Source: Cerasibacillus sp036516575 (lineage in GTDB: Bacteria; Bacillota; Bacilli; Bacillales; Amphibacillaceae). Taken from it: 64,000 nucleotides of DNA. The stretch is taken from contig NZ_DATBTY010000003.1 of the NCBI RefSeq assembly GCF_036516575.1, forward strand, positions 62,001-126,000, in the 5' to 3' direction. Positions 9,617 through 19,002 of this stretch are shown here, piece after piece; within the stretch, counting starts at the first letter, position 1; each line of letters starts with the position of its first letter. The notes below the pieces were generated by a model. It saw only the letters and a program-made list of their open reading frames with translations, searched no databases and was not told where the DNA came from. The position numbers and the translations under genes are program-made.

Positions 9617-10462
9617 TTACTGTGTGATAGAAATTTTACCGTTTTTAGATATTAATTTAATGAGGTGCTCGCCCTTTCCAATGACAGTGTCCCAATTTTC
9701 TTCTCCAAATACAGTTACTTTTCCATTATCTGTTTTTAAATCGAGAATCGCATTGGTTGGTTTTTTATCTGTTTTAATCTCTATTTTTCCATTATCACTC
9801 GATAGGTTAATTGGATGATTCATTTCTTTTGTAACAAGATTTATTTTTCCGTTATATGACTTACCAATGATTTCACCTTCAATATATTTCATGTTAATCC
9901 GTCCGTTATCTGCTTCTGGCTTAATCATTTGTGCAGCGATATCTTCTAATTCAATTCGACCATTATTTGATTTTACAATTACCTCTTCACCTTCAATTTG
10001 ACGTGCTTGAATCCTTCCATTATCCGAAAGCATTTCTATTTTTACACCTTTTATTTCCTTGACATGAATCCGTCCATTATTACTTTTTATACGTATTTGT
10101 TCGTATGTTTTTTGTGGGATGTGGACAGTGAGTATTGATTGTTTAGAAAAAATACCAAATGAAAAAAGTTTCTTTCCCCTTGATGTCAAATCTACTGATA
10201 ACGTATGATTTAAGACACCCGTTTTTAAATCATACTTTTTATTATTTCCTTCTAATTCAATCTTAGGATACTCATCATCTGTTGCTTTGATAATCACTTT
10301 AGCATTATCTGTATAAATATCGACCGCTTCAAATTGGGAATCTTTTATTACTTTATCCTCTAATTTTTCTACCTCTTTAAACTGTGATTTTCCAGTGTAT
10401 ATGCTACCACCTATCCCAATAACGAGTAGGAGTAAAGCAATTAGCGATAATTTTTTAACCAT
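9617..10462 (-). CDS. DUF4097-family beta-repeat cell-envelope protein
   Basis: A 281-residue protein with one N-terminal membrane anchor (residues 4-23) and an extracytoplasmic region built of about eight repeats of roughly 20 residues, each carrying an NG-[RK]-[IV] turn (SNNGRIHV, SDNGRIQA, SNNGRIEL, ADNGRINM, SYNGKINL, SDNGKIEI, TDNGKVTV, SKNGKISI). This is the DUF4097/LiaG-YvlB-like beta-solenoid pattern. Molecular function is unknown; relatives sit in cell-envelope-stress operons. The start overlaps the preceding DUF1700 gene by eight bases. Confidence 0.85.
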   Translation of the reverse strand: MVKKLSLIALLLLVIGIGGSIYTGKSQFKEVEKLEDKVIKDSQFEAVDIYTDNAKVIIKATDDEYPKIELEGNNKKYDLKTGVLNHTLSVDLTSRGKKLFSFGIFSKQSILTVHIPQKTYEQIRIKSNNGRIHVKEIKGVKIEMLSDNGRIQARQIEGEEVIVKSNNGRIELEDIAAQMIKPEADNGRINMKYIEGEIIGKSYNGKINLVTKEMNHPINLSSDNGKIEIKTDKKPTNAILDLKTDNGKVTVFGEENWDTVIGKGEHLIKLISKNGKISITQ

Positions 10463-11015
10463 GGTTTAGTCCTCCTTTCACAAACCTTACATTAAATTTT
10501 AAATAACGAACAAAACCAGACATAATCGCTTTTGTTACGTAATACATTCCTATTCCAACTAAAATGCCTACCCCACTAAACATGAATGAAAAGAAAAGGT
10601 CAAACCACTCAAATGTACCTGGATAAAAAATGGGATTAATTAAAACTAATAATGGCGAACCAACTGCACTAATACTTACAATCCAACCACTTATAACAAG
10701 CACTACGATCGTGACAAATGGTGCAAGTACGATGAGTAGATTAAAAAAGCTTAAGCCAATAACCGCCCAGATAGCACGTAGTATATTACTAGCAGATGCA
10801 GTCGTTTCAACCCGATCAATATGATAAGAAGCAATCATCTCTTTAGCAATTTGCTCAGGGGAACCTAAATCCTTTATAATCATTTGGTCATTCTTTCCTT
10901 CTTCAAGTCCAATTGCAAAGTGTTCGGTAAAATCTTGCATCACTTCCTGTCTTTCATCAACTGGCAAATTTTTCAAAGCCTTTTCTAACCTGTTTAAATA
11001 TTGCTCTTTAGTCAT
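10455..11015 (-). CDS. DUF1700 (HAAS domain) membrane protein
   Basis: A 186-residue protein with an N-terminal HAAS/DUF1700 segment (EQYLNRLEKALKNLPVDER..., residues 3-60, ending in a DLGSPEQIAKEMI motif) followed by three to four transmembrane helices. HAAS proteins partner PadR regulators and often act as membrane sensors or transport-associated proteins; the exact role is unknown. It overlaps padR by eight bases and the DUF4097 gene by eight, so all three are one coupled operon. Confidence 0.85.
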   Translation of the reverse strand: MTKEQYLNRLEKALKNLPVDERQEVMQDFTEHFAIGLEEGKNDQMIIKDLGSPEQIAKEMIASYHIDRVETTASASNILRAIWAVIGLSFFNLLIVLAPFVTIVVLVISGWIVSISAVGSPLLVLINPIFYPGTFEWFDLFFSFMFSGVGILVGIGMYYVTKAIMSGFVRYLKFNVRFVKGGLNHG

Positions 11016-11334
11016 CTTTTTTCACTCCTTCTTTAATTAATTGGTTAACACCTTTCGTGAATTCTTCCCATTCACTGAGCAATTGGTGAAGATAAGCTCT
11101 TCCTTCATCTGTTAATTTATAGTATTTTCGCGGTGGCCCCTCTGTAGACTCTTTTAAATACGTTGTGAAGTATCCCTCGCGCGTTAAGCGTCTTAATAGA
11201 GGATAAACAGACCCTTCTGAAATCGAAATCTGATTTGATATTTTCTGAACAAGTTCATATCCGTATCGATCTTTCTGATTAAGCAACACAAGTACACATA
11301 ATTCAAGAACCCCTTTTTTAAATTGAATATTCAT
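11008..11334 (-). CDS. PadR-family transcriptional regulator
   Basis: A 108-residue winged-helix regulator of the short PadR class: KGVLELCVLVLLNQKDRYGYELVQKI starts the domain and SEGSVYPLLRRLTREGY is the recognition region, with a C-terminal dimerisation helix. PadR proteins of this class usually repress their own operon and respond to membrane-active or phenolic compounds. It is first in an operon with DUF1700 and DUF4097 genes, which it probably controls. AAAGGAG lies 12 bases before the ATG, a rather long spacing. Confidence 0.9.
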   Translation of the reverse strand: MNIQFKKGVLELCVLVLLNQKDRYGYELVQKISNQISISEGSVYPLLRRLTREGYFTTYLKESTEGPPRKYYKLTDEGRAYLHQLLSEWEEFTKGVNQLIKEGVKKDD

Positions 11335-11364
11335 GCCACTATAACACTCCTTTCACTACTATCT

Positions 11365-11438
11365 ATTATACAGTACCTATACATATATAATACCATTAAC
11401 TAAAATATATCATATGGTACTGCACATAACAAGGTACT
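11365..11438 (-). promoter_or_regulatory. padR promoter with GGTACT repeats (candidate operator)
   Basis: A TATAAT box on the minus strand (11365-11370) is flanked by CAGTACC (11371-11377), GGTACTG (11416-11422) and GGTACT (11433-11438). The first two are inverted copies. The -35 box is weak. Autoregulation by PadR through these sites is an inference. Confidence 0.4.
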
Positions 11439-11469
11439 ACTTTATATTTAGTTAAAAATACGAATAGAA

Positions 11470-11510
11470 AAAGTCATGCACACTCTCATAGTAGGAAATG
11501 GCATGACTTT
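11470..11510 (-). terminator. Terminator of hprK-like gene
   Basis: AAAGTCATGC / GCATGACTTT stem with T-run on the minus strand, just beyond the stop at 11526. Confidence 0.88.
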
Positions 11511-11525
11511 ACTTTGGTGTTAACC

Positions 11526-12452
11526 CTAGTGATCTTCTTCAATCCGTTTCATAAACTCTTCTGCAGCACTATAGCCTTGTTGCTTTAAATACCAATTATT
11601 CACAGCTGCTTCAATCAATCCAGCCACATCACGTCCGGGTTGCAATTGGATTTGAATATGGGGTACCTTAACACCCATATATTCTGAATAACGCTGTTCG
11701 ACTTCTAAATCATTATTGAGCGAATGCTTCTTCCAGTTCGTTAATTCAATATCCATCGCAATACGTGTTTCGTCTTGAAATGCTTTTCTTCCATATTGAC
11801 GAGTGACATTCAATAAGCCGATACTTCTCAGGGCTAGAAATTCCTTATTCTTTCCGTTATGTGTTCCGAGAATCGTCTGTGGACTAAGCTTTTTTATCAC
11901 GACAATATCATCGGCAACAAGCCGGTGTCCCCGGCCGATTAATGTATGAGCTGTTTCGCTTTTCCCAACACCAGATTCGCCACGTAATAAAACCCCGATT
12001 CCAAACACATTGACACAAACACCATGAATCGCAATTTCTGGTGCTAGTGTTTTTATCATATATGCATCTAATTTACCAATAAACTCATAGTTCGTTTGAT
12101 CCGTTCTTAAAAGTGGAATCTTATTTTGTTTACAATATTTAGTTAAATACGTTAATTTCTCTTGTTTATCTGTAACTATAATACATGGAGGCTCATATTT
12201 GATTAAATTCCCAACTCTTAGATCCCGTTCTGATTCATCAAGCATGCGTAAATAGGTAATTTCATTTTTACCTAATACTTTTACATGCTGGGTTGGCAGG
12301 AAATCAAAGAAATCAATAAATTCCAAGCCCGGACGCCGAGTTTGTGCCTTAACAATCACTCGGTCTAAGTATTCCTCTCCAACAAGAACTTCTAATGAAA
12401 ATTTCTTTACTAGTTCTTCTACAGTAATTGTATTCACGCCTAACCTCTCCAT
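11526..12452 (-). CDS. HPr kinase/phosphorylase-like protein, divergent paralogue
   Basis: A 308-residue protein with the full HprK architecture: N-terminal MurF-like domain (about 1-130) and C-terminal P-loop kinase domain. Conserved HG (His143), P-loop GESGVGKSE (158-166), the ADD pair (181-182) and PGR (272-274) are present. The HprK/P family signature, normally close to EIRGLGIINV, reads here ALRSIGLLNV (207-216), so the glutamate and one glycine are replaced. The gene stands alone; canonical hprK is normally followed by lgt. It may phosphorylate HPr or Crh with altered regulation, or another substrate. Family membership is firm, activity is not. Confidence 0.85.
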   Translation of the reverse strand: MERLGVNTITVEELVKKFSLEVLVGEEYLDRVIVKAQTRRPGLEFIDFFDFLPTQHVKVLGKNEITYLRMLDESERDLRVGNLIKYEPPCIIVTDKQEKLTYLTKYCKQNKIPLLRTDQTNYEFIGKLDAYMIKTLAPEIAIHGVCVNVFGIGVLLRGESGVGKSETAHTLIGRGHRLVADDIVVIKKLSPQTILGTHNGKNKEFLALRSIGLLNVTRQYGRKAFQDETRIAMDIELTNWKKHSLNNDLEVEQRYSEYMGVKVPHIQIQLQPGRDVAGLIEAAVNNWYLKQQGYSAAEEFMKRIEEDH

Positions 12453-12681
12453 CCTAAACTTTCCCCTATATTAAAAACATGAACCAAATCTCCATGTTTA
12501 CTTTCTCCTATAACATAATCAGATTTTAACAAGACTACAGCAAATATTGCAAGTGGTAGCGGTAATTGTAGATACTTTTGAAGTTATAAAAAAGTTCATC
12601 ACACACAGTAAATAGGCGCTGAAATTGATTTTTATACATATTTCACCTCATTTATCAAAAACTAGGTAATGAGGAGTTGCG

Positions 12682-13761
12682 ATGATGGGACATTTAATAA
12701 GTATATTGCACGTCATATTACTAGCTATGACCTTTATCGGATTAAAAAATCACGTTACAATCATTCCACCACTTTTAACACATGTTGGCAGAGACGGCTG
12801 GATTTCCGTATTGATGGCATCTTTTGTTCTTTTACCTTGGCTATTTCTTCCGAGTTATTTACACAGAAAAACAAATCAAGAAAATTTAATGGAACTATTA
12901 AAACAAACATTAGGAAAAAGAATAGCTAACACGCTTCTAGTTATTTTTGGATTGATGTTAATTATTTTAGCAGCCTTTACAATGCGTGAAGTACTTCAGT
13001 GGATTAATGCAACATTTCTAACCGAAACACCTGTTTTCTTATTATTAATCATCTATACTGTGCTATGTATTTTATTAGCATGTACAAATATACAAACAAT
13101 TGTCATTGCTAATGCTTTTACACTATTTGGTGTCGTTGTTTTTGGCTTTTTTGTAGCGATTACTAATATTCAAGTGAAAGATTATAACTTACTGCGTCCG
13201 TTTTTTGAGTATGGCTTTGAACCGGTATTAAAAGGAATGATCTATCCGGCTTCTGGTTTTGTAGAAGTGATTTTATTCCTATTTATTCAGCACAAAATCA
13301 ACGGGGAAATGCGGACAATCCATTATTTAATTATTGTCGGCATTCTTACATCACTTACGCTAGGACCGTATATAGGGGCAATCACTGAGTTTGGTCCTGT
13401 GGAAGCAGCGAATCAACGTTATCCTGCTTTTGAAGAATGGGGGCTCGTCTCCATTGGGCGCTATATTGAGCATCTAGATTTTCTATCTATTTATCAATGG
13501 TTAACCGGTGTGTTTATACGCGTCGGATTCATTTTATATATCGTTACGCTTTTATTTAACATTGAGAGAAGAACAAAGGCCATTTGGATTCGTATTGTCC
13601 CATTTTTTTTCATTGTTTGTATCATCTTAATCTCTTTAGACGATCAAACGTTTATTAATATAAAAGGCAATTATGTCTTACCAATTACATTTTTTATCTT
13701 CTTTATCATCTCTCTATTCCTTACTATTTTTGCTATTTATTCGAGGAGGAGCGCACAATGA
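12682..13761 (+). CDS. gerB: Spore germination permease, GerB family
   Basis: A 359-residue integral membrane protein with about ten hydrophobic helices, the GerAB/GerBB (APC-superfamily) subunit of a nutrient germinant receptor in the spore inner membrane. GAGGAG precedes two adjacent ATGs; the first is used here. It heads a three-gene operon with ATGA overlaps to the next gene. The order here is B-A-C instead of the A-B-C of the classical gerA operon. Germinant specificity cannot be predicted. Gene symbol is the family letter only. Confidence 0.9.
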   Translation: MMGHLISILHVILLAMTFIGLKNHVTIIPPLLTHVGRDGWISVLMASFVLLPWLFLPSYLHRKTNQENLMELLKQTLGKRIANTLLVIFGLMLIILAAFTMREVLQWINATFLTETPVFLLLIIYTVLCILLACTNIQTIVIANAFTLFGVVVFGFFVAITNIQVKDYNLLRPFFEYGFEPVLKGMIYPASGFVEVILFLFIQHKINGEMRTIHYLIIVGILTSLTLGPYIGAITEFGPVEAANQRYPAFEEWGLVSIGRYIEHLDFLSIYQWLTGVFIRVGFILYIVTLLFNIERRTKAIWIRIVPFFFIVCIILISLDDQTFINIKGNYVLPITFFIFFIISLFLTIFAIYSRRSAQ

Positions 13762-15197
13762 AAAACCGAAAGAAGAAGGCTCTCAATTTACAAACATTAA
13801 AAGAACTATTTAATAAATCAAGCGATATTCAATTCGAAAGTTACACTTTTCACAATCAGCAGATTACATTTATTACATGCGATGCGATGGTGGATAAACA
13901 AATGTTTCAGCAAGTTGTTGTTGAGCGGATTCAAAAGTTTTTAGAAAAGAAGGAGAACAATTATAATAATCTCCACCTGCCGCAATTAACTAAAATAACG
14001 AATAAAACAGATGCTATTAGTAAAGTATATTCAGGATTTGTCTTAATTTATTTTTCAAAAACGGGGGAGCTGTTTGCAAGTGATATTACAGATCGGCCAA
14101 ATAGACAGCCAGAAGAAACGAAAACAGAAGTCCCTGTTAAGGGACCACGAGATAATTTTATTGAAGATTTGTCTGTGAATATTGCACTTGTTAGGAAGCG
14201 TCTACCGACTAATTCATTATGTGTTGAAACTTTTCGTATAGGTAGAAGAACGAAAACAAAGATAGCTATGCTTTATTTCGACGATATAGCAAAACCAGAA
14301 ATATTAAAAGGTATTAGAGATAAACTAAATAAAATCGATGTAGATATTGTATTTAGCGGTAATATTCTAATGGAACACATAGATAAAAATTCCAGATTAT
14401 TTCCACGACACGACTATACTGGACGACCGGATTTAGCCATTCAATCATTAGTAAGAGGACGCATTTTAATTCTAATTGATGGTGTAGCGTATGGTGTGAT
14501 TACACCTGTTAGTTTATTTCAGTTATTTAAAACCGCAGAAGATAATGAATATCCATCCATATATAGTACATTTGAACGTTTATTACGCGTCTTTGGTGTT
14601 TTTGTCGGTGCCTTACTTCCCGCATTTTGGTTAGCCTTAATAACGTATCATCAAAATCAATTACCACTCTTATTATTAGCTACCGTCTTCCAATCAAATA
14701 CAGGGCTTCCTTTTCCCTCAGTTATTGAAATGTTGATTATGTTAATTTTATTTGAACTCTTTCGTGAAGCAGGCTTACGGTTACCAGAATCAATAGGTGG
14801 TACTTTAAGTGTCGTTGGGGGGTTAATTATCGGGGATGCTGCGATTCGTTCAGGAGTAACAAGTCCGGCAATGATTGTTGTCATTGCTGTATCCACTGTC
14901 GCGACTTTCACATTATTAAATCAATCACTCGTAGCCGCTGTTAGTATTATTCGTTTTATCGCCATTATTGTAACGTCCTTTTTTGGTTTATTTGGCTTTT
15001 TTATGGTTTTTTACTTCACATTACTTTATGTTGCGAACATCCGTGTCTTCGGTGCTCCTTATTTAAATATCACCGCCAATTTAAGCTCAGATAATATAAA
15101 AAAGACACTTTTTCGGCCATTACAAAAATTTTACAAAACGCGCCCTGTAGAAGTAGCTACAAATGATATAACACGAATTAATGAGGATGAAGAATGA
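13758..15197 (+). CDS. gerA: Spore germination protein, GerA family
   Basis: A 479-residue GerAA/GerKA-type subunit. The N-terminal soluble part (to about residue 250) contains the conserved segment EDLSVNIALVRKRL...VGRR-like and the hallmark GRILILIDGVAYGVITP. The C-terminal half has four to five transmembrane helices including PLPAFWLAL-like and LPESIGGTLSVVGGLIIGDAAI. These proteins oligomerise into the germinant-gated ion channel. ATGA overlaps join it to gerB before and gerC after. Confidence 0.93.
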   Translation: MKNRKKKALNLQTLKELFNKSSDIQFESYTFHNQQITFITCDAMVDKQMFQQVVVERIQKFLEKKENNYNNLHLPQLTKITNKTDAISKVYSGFVLIYFSKTGELFASDITDRPNRQPEETKTEVPVKGPRDNFIEDLSVNIALVRKRLPTNSLCVETFRIGRRTKTKIAMLYFDDIAKPEILKGIRDKLNKIDVDIVFSGNILMEHIDKNSRLFPRHDYTGRPDLAIQSLVRGRILILIDGVAYGVITPVSLFQLFKTAEDNEYPSIYSTFERLLRVFGVFVGALLPAFWLALITYHQNQLPLLLLATVFQSNTGLPFPSVIEMLIMLILFELFREAGLRLPESIGGTLSVVGGLIIGDAAIRSGVTSPAMIVVIAVSTVATFTLLNQSLVAAVSIIRFIAIIVTSFFGLFGFFMVFYFTLLYVANIRVFGAPYLNITANLSSDNIKKTLFRPLQKFYKTRPVEVATNDITRINEDEE

Positions 15198-16348
15198 AGT
15201 ATATTAAATTTTCTTTAGTCTATTTAAGTTTAATGTTTTTAACTGGATGTTGGGATATTGATGAACCTGAACGGATGTTATATGTTCACGGTCTTGGTAT
15301 TGATTATAAAGATGGAAAATATGAAGTCTATGCCCAGGTCATTAATTTATCAAATGTGGCAAAATCAGAAGAACCGAAAACGGATATTGAGCAAGCAGAA
15401 GTTGGTTATGCTAATGGTGATACATTAGAGGATGCTATATTCAATTTATATCGATCAGCAGATGAAAGAATTTTATGGGGGCATTTAACTTATATTGTAT
15501 TTTCAAAAGATGTTTTAGAACATAAACATTTCAATGCCGCTATCGATGTATTTATCCGCTTTGCGGAGACGCGGTACCGTATTTGGGTGTACAGCACAGA
15601 AGACCATGTAAAAGATGTCCTGCTTACCGTCCCAATTATTAGCACAACCTTAACTTTATCGAAATTGAGTGACCCGATGAATTCCTTTGAACAGGAGTCA
15701 TTTGTTGAACCAATCGATTTTCGAAAACTAATCATTGGATTAAATGAACCGAATCACGAAATGATTATACCAACCATTAATGTCATTCACAACTGGGAAA
15801 CCGTTGAAAAAAAGACACGAATCGCTCATTTAGCTGGTGTTGGTGTTATTACGCCAAACGAGTTTAAGGGGTTCATATTAGATGAACAAGCAAGGGGACT
15901 AAAGTGGATGAACAATCAGACAAAGCGTGGTACAATTTCTTTTCTATTAGATAAATCAGATAAAAATAGTATAACATCTGCCACTTTAAAGAATGTAAAA
16001 GTAAAGGTAGAACCGATTGTCAAAAGTGACGCCGTGCTCTTTGATATTGATGTCAAAATGCAGGCCGTTGTTAGTACAGTAACAGAGAAAATCACAGATG
16101 CGGAGTTTCAAGAACATATCGCGAACACGATTAAAGCTGAAATTCTTATGACATATGAAGAAGCCTTAGAAAAAGATATCGATCTTTTTCGCTTATCGGA
16201 ACATGTTTACCGAAAGCGCATCAAAGATTGGAAAAGGCTACAAAAAAACGGAAAAGTAGAACTAACAAAAGACTCGATTCGTTCATTAAATGTTACGATT
16301 ACAAAGCTGAAAATAGGAAGAAAATCATTAAAGGAAACAATAGAATAG
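15194..16348 (+). CDS. gerC: Germination lipoprotein, Ger(x)C family
   Basis: A 384-residue lipoprotein with signal peptide and lipobox LTGC (Cys about residue 19) followed by WD, as in GerAC proteins. Three-domain Ger(x)C fold with conserved VHGLGIDYKDGKYEVYAQVINL near the N-terminus. It completes the B-A-C receptor operon; start overlaps gerA by four bases and a terminator follows. No frameshifts are seen, so the receptor looks functional. Confidence 0.93.
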   Translation: MKYIKFSLVYLSLMFLTGCWDIDEPERMLYVHGLGIDYKDGKYEVYAQVINLSNVAKSEEPKTDIEQAEVGYANGDTLEDAIFNLYRSADERILWGHLTYIVFSKDVLEHKHFNAAIDVFIRFAETRYRIWVYSTEDHVKDVLLTVPIISTTLTLSKLSDPMNSFEQESFVEPIDFRKLIIGLNEPNHEMIIPTINVIHNWETVEKKTRIAHLAGVGVITPNEFKGFILDEQARGLKWMNNQTKRGTISFLLDKSDKNSITSATLKNVKVKVEPIVKSDAVLFDIDVKMQAVVSTVTEKITDAEFQEHIANTIKAEILMTYEEALEKDIDLFRLSEHVYRKRIKDWKRLQKNGKVELTKDSIRSLNVTITKLKIGRKSLKETIE

Positions 16349-16378
16349 AGGAGGCCTTTGATACAAAGCCTCCTTTTT
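16349..16378 (+). terminator. Terminator of germination operon
   Basis: GGAGGCCTTTG / CAAAGCCTCC stem with one-base bulge and TTTTT tail immediately after gerC. Confidence 0.9.
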
Positions 16379-16849
16379 AATTCCATTTTTGATCTAATCT
16401 ATCGGAGTAAAAATCAATTGCTCTTTTATACTTCATAACGCTCCCATCAGTAGATGTCTCGGTTAAACATGTTAATAAAAGCTCCATCGCTTCGGGATAT
16501 TGTTTTAAATTATATAACGTCAACGCATAGAATACTTGAATCGCTCGGTCATGTGGAAATACTACACACCCACGTTCTAGTACTTCTCGTGATTTTTCGT
16601 ATCACCAAGCGTGCGATAAATGCTTTCTAACCCAATAATAGCCCCTTTTAAGCCATCATTAGGCAGTCCTAATGCAAGCACTTTCTCATAAAAAAACTTG
16701 TCGTTCTTTGCCTAATGCATCATAACTCTTGGCACATTGATAATGGCATGATCGGGAAACTGGTTGACTGCTGCCACTAACATCTTATTTGACTCTTTCA
16801 ATTGCCCCGACGCTTTTAATGCGAGAGCTCGATGTAACATCTCACTCAT
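16377..16849 (-). pseudogene. Tetratricopeptide-repeat protein, decayed (at least three frameshifts)
   Basis: Pieced together over three frames, the minus strand reads as one TPR protein of about 155 residues. It begins MSEMLHRALALKASGQLKES after an AAGGAG site, then YQCAKSYDALGKERQ in a second frame, FYEKVLALGLPNDGLKGAII and GLESIYRTLGD in a third, and ends VFYALTLYNLKQYPEAMELL with a final DQKWN. Frame breaks lie near 16745, 16690 and 16605. It resembles the TPR group-5 proteins found in Bacillaceae. The product is not made as one chain. Confidence 0.8.
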
Positions 16850-16941
16850 GATTTCATCTCCTTAGCTCTTCTTTCAAAAGTATAATCGATACCGATTTAT
16901 CGATCTGTGATTATAATCTTTTATTTCCAACAAACGAGTCT

Positions 16942-17862
16942 TTACTCTTTTAATCGTGGATCAAGTGCATCACGAAGACCGTCACCAAAAAGGTTAAATC
17001 CTAACACAAAAAGAAAAATAGCTAATCCTGGAAAAGCAACGACCCATGGAGCCGTCTGCAATGCAGCACGACCATCACTTAACATCGCTCCCCATTCCGG
17101 TAATGGTGGTTGAGCCCCAAGGCCTAAGAAACTTAAACCAGCGGCATCTAAAATCGCTGTCCCCATACCTAAAGATACTTGAACGATAATCGGAGCAAGG
17201 CTATTCGGTAAGATATGTTGGAATAAAATTCTCCCATGTTTTGCTCCAATCGCCCGAGCTGCTTCAATATATTCTGTTTCTTTCACAGACATGACGGTCG
17301 AACGAACAATTCGGGCAAATTGGGGAATGCCGACAATACCAACCGCAATCATCGCGTTGCGAAGGCCTGGTCCAAGTACTGCTACAAGTGCAATCGCTAA
17401 TAAAATACTTGGAAAAGCCATCATCATATCAATCATACGCATAATAACTTGATCAATCCAGCGCCCGAAATAGCCAGCAATTCCACCTAACGCAACACCG
17501 ATAATAAGTGAGATTCCGACAGAAATAATCGCAATTTGAATCGAGATACGTGTGCCATAAATGAGTCGACTAAAAATATCTCGCCCTAACTCATCTGTAC
17601 CTAAATAATGCGCGGGTGAAGGTGCTAAATAACGGTCCGTAATCGACTGTGCTGTAGGACTATGTGTGGCAATGAGTGGTGCTAAAATAGCTGTGAATAC
17701 AATTAAAAGGATGATGCTAAAGCCAATTAGCGATGTTTTATTTTTTATAAGCTGTGATAGTGTATTCTTCCACATCGATTGGCCTTGAAGTTCATGAATA
17801 CTTTTTTGGTCATCTATAGGTGGTTCTGGAAACGGGCTTGGCTGTAATGACACATAATACAC
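16942..17862 (-). CDS. Peptide ABC transporter permease (DppC/OppC type)
   Basis: A 306-residue inner-membrane permease: N-terminal OppC_N segment with first helix about 39-60, then five more helices and the EAA motif (EAARAIGAKHGRILFQHILPN). The C-terminal DALDPRLKE ending is typical of DppC/OppC/AppC. Last gene of a five-gene importer operon, 13 bp after the DppB-like gene. It forms the membrane channel with DppB. Substrate (di- or oligopeptide) cannot be settled. Confidence 0.9.
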   Translation of the reverse strand: MYYVSLQPSPFPEPPIDDQKSIHELQGQSMWKNTLSQLIKNKTSLIGFSIILLIVFTAILAPLIATHSPTAQSITDRYLAPSPAHYLGTDELGRDIFSRLIYGTRISIQIAIISVGISLIIGVALGGIAGYFGRWIDQVIMRMIDMMMAFPSILLAIALVAVLGPGLRNAMIAVGIVGIPQFARIVRSTVMSVKETEYIEAARAIGAKHGRILFQHILPNSLAPIIVQVSLGMGTAILDAAGLSFLGLGAQPPLPEWGAMLSDGRAALQTAPWVVAFPGLAIFLFVLGFNLFGDGLRDALDPRLKE

Positions 17863-17875
17863 ATCCTTTCATACG

Positions 17876-18880
17876 TTAATTATATTTAATACGCGGGTCA
17901 AAGTACTTATATAAAATATCAGTCAGTAAATTTACGAGGACAAAGATAATAGCAATGATTAAAATCGTACTTTGCACAATTGGATAATCGCGACCTAAGA
18001 CCGCTAAATAAACATAACGCCCGACGCCTGGCCATGAAAAAATCGTTTCTGTTAAAACAGCACCACCTAATAATGTGCCAAACTGTAGGCCTATGACTGT
18101 CAGCACAGGTAAGAAGGCATTTTTTAAACCATGCTGAAAAATAATGATAAAACGTTTTAACCCTTTTGCATGGGCCGTCCGAATATAATCTTGCCGCATC
18201 ACTTCGAGCATACTAGAACGCGTCATTCTAGCGATGATTGCCATAGGAATCGTTGCTAAAGCAATGCCAGGAAGTAAAATATGTTTTAACACATCTTTAA
18301 ATGCTTCCCAGTTTCCGGTTAAAAGACTATCGATTAAATAAAAATTCGTCATCGTTTCTAAATGGACACCTGTTGTGATACGACCAGATGGGGGAAGAAG
18401 ATTAAATTGAACAGAAAAGAACCAAATCAACATTAAACCGAGCCAAAATATAGGCAATGATACACCAAATAAGGCACCAGTCATACTCATATGATCACAC
18501 CATGAATACTGTTTCACCGCTGAAATAACACCGGCTAAAACACCGATGATCATGGCAAGTATCATAGCAAATAAACTTAGCTCTATCGTAGCTGGAAGTT
18601 TTTGTGCTAATTCGTATGCGATACTCTCTTTCGATTGAATCGACGTTCCAAGATCACCATGTAAAATATTATTTATAAATCGCCCGTATTGGACGAAATA
18701 TGAATCATTCAGTCCGAGTTCTTCCCGCAATAATTCGAGTTGCGCTTCAGAAGCCTTTTCTCCAAGCATACTTCTTGCTGGGTCACCCGGAATTAGGTGT
18801 ATGAGGGAGAAGGTAATAATCGACACACCGATTAACACGGGAATCAACATGGCTAAACGCCGCAAAATATATTTAAGCAT
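17876..18880 (-). CDS. Peptide ABC transporter permease (DppB/OppB type)
   Basis: A 334-residue permease with six helices, the N-terminal YILRRLAMLIPVLIGVSIITF segment and the EAA loop (RTAHAKGLKRFIIIFQHGLKN). The start chosen is the ATG at 18880 with GGAGG nine bases upstream; an ATG 17 codons further up lacks a site. It pairs with the DppC-like protein. A stem-loop separates it from the substrate-binding gene. Confidence 0.9.
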   Translation of the reverse strand: MLKYILRRLAMLIPVLIGVSIITFSLIHLIPGDPARSMLGEKASEAQLELLREELGLNDSYFVQYGRFINNILHGDLGTSIQSKESIAYELAQKLPATIELSLFAMILAMIIGVLAGVISAVKQYSWCDHMSMTGALFGVSLPIFWLGLMLIWFFSVQFNLLPPSGRITTGVHLETMTNFYLIDSLLTGNWEAFKDVLKHILLPGIALATIPMAIIARMTRSSMLEVMRQDYIRTAHAKGLKRFIIIFQHGLKNAFLPVLTVIGLQFGTLLGGAVLTETIFSWPGVGRYVYLAVLGRDYPIVQSTILIIAIIFVLVNLLTDILYKYFDPRIKYN

Positions 18881-18939
18881 TGTATCGATTCCTCCATTTT
18901 TACGAAGAATATGTACCATAAGTGCATGCAAGTTTTTTC

Positions 18940-18976
18940 TGCTGGAGACTCAGACAAAGCAGATAAGCCTCCAGCA
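18940..18976 (-). other. Intercistronic stem-loop without T-run
   Basis: TGCTGGAG / CTCCAGCA hairpin between the binding-protein gene and the permease genes. On the transcribed strand it is followed by GAAAAAAC, not T's, so it is better read as an mRNA-stabilising or processing structure than as a terminator. Confidence 0.5.
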
Positions 18977-19002
18977 ATTTAATTTATATAAAAAGGAAGG
19001 TT

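Noticed and set aside
12453..12681. Forespore SigG promoter for the germination operon
   Set aside because: Boxes resembling SigG consensus are present but the spacing does not fit; not supported.
18940..18976. Intrinsic terminator inside the peptide-importer operon
   Set aside because: On the transcribed strand the hairpin is followed by A's, not T's.
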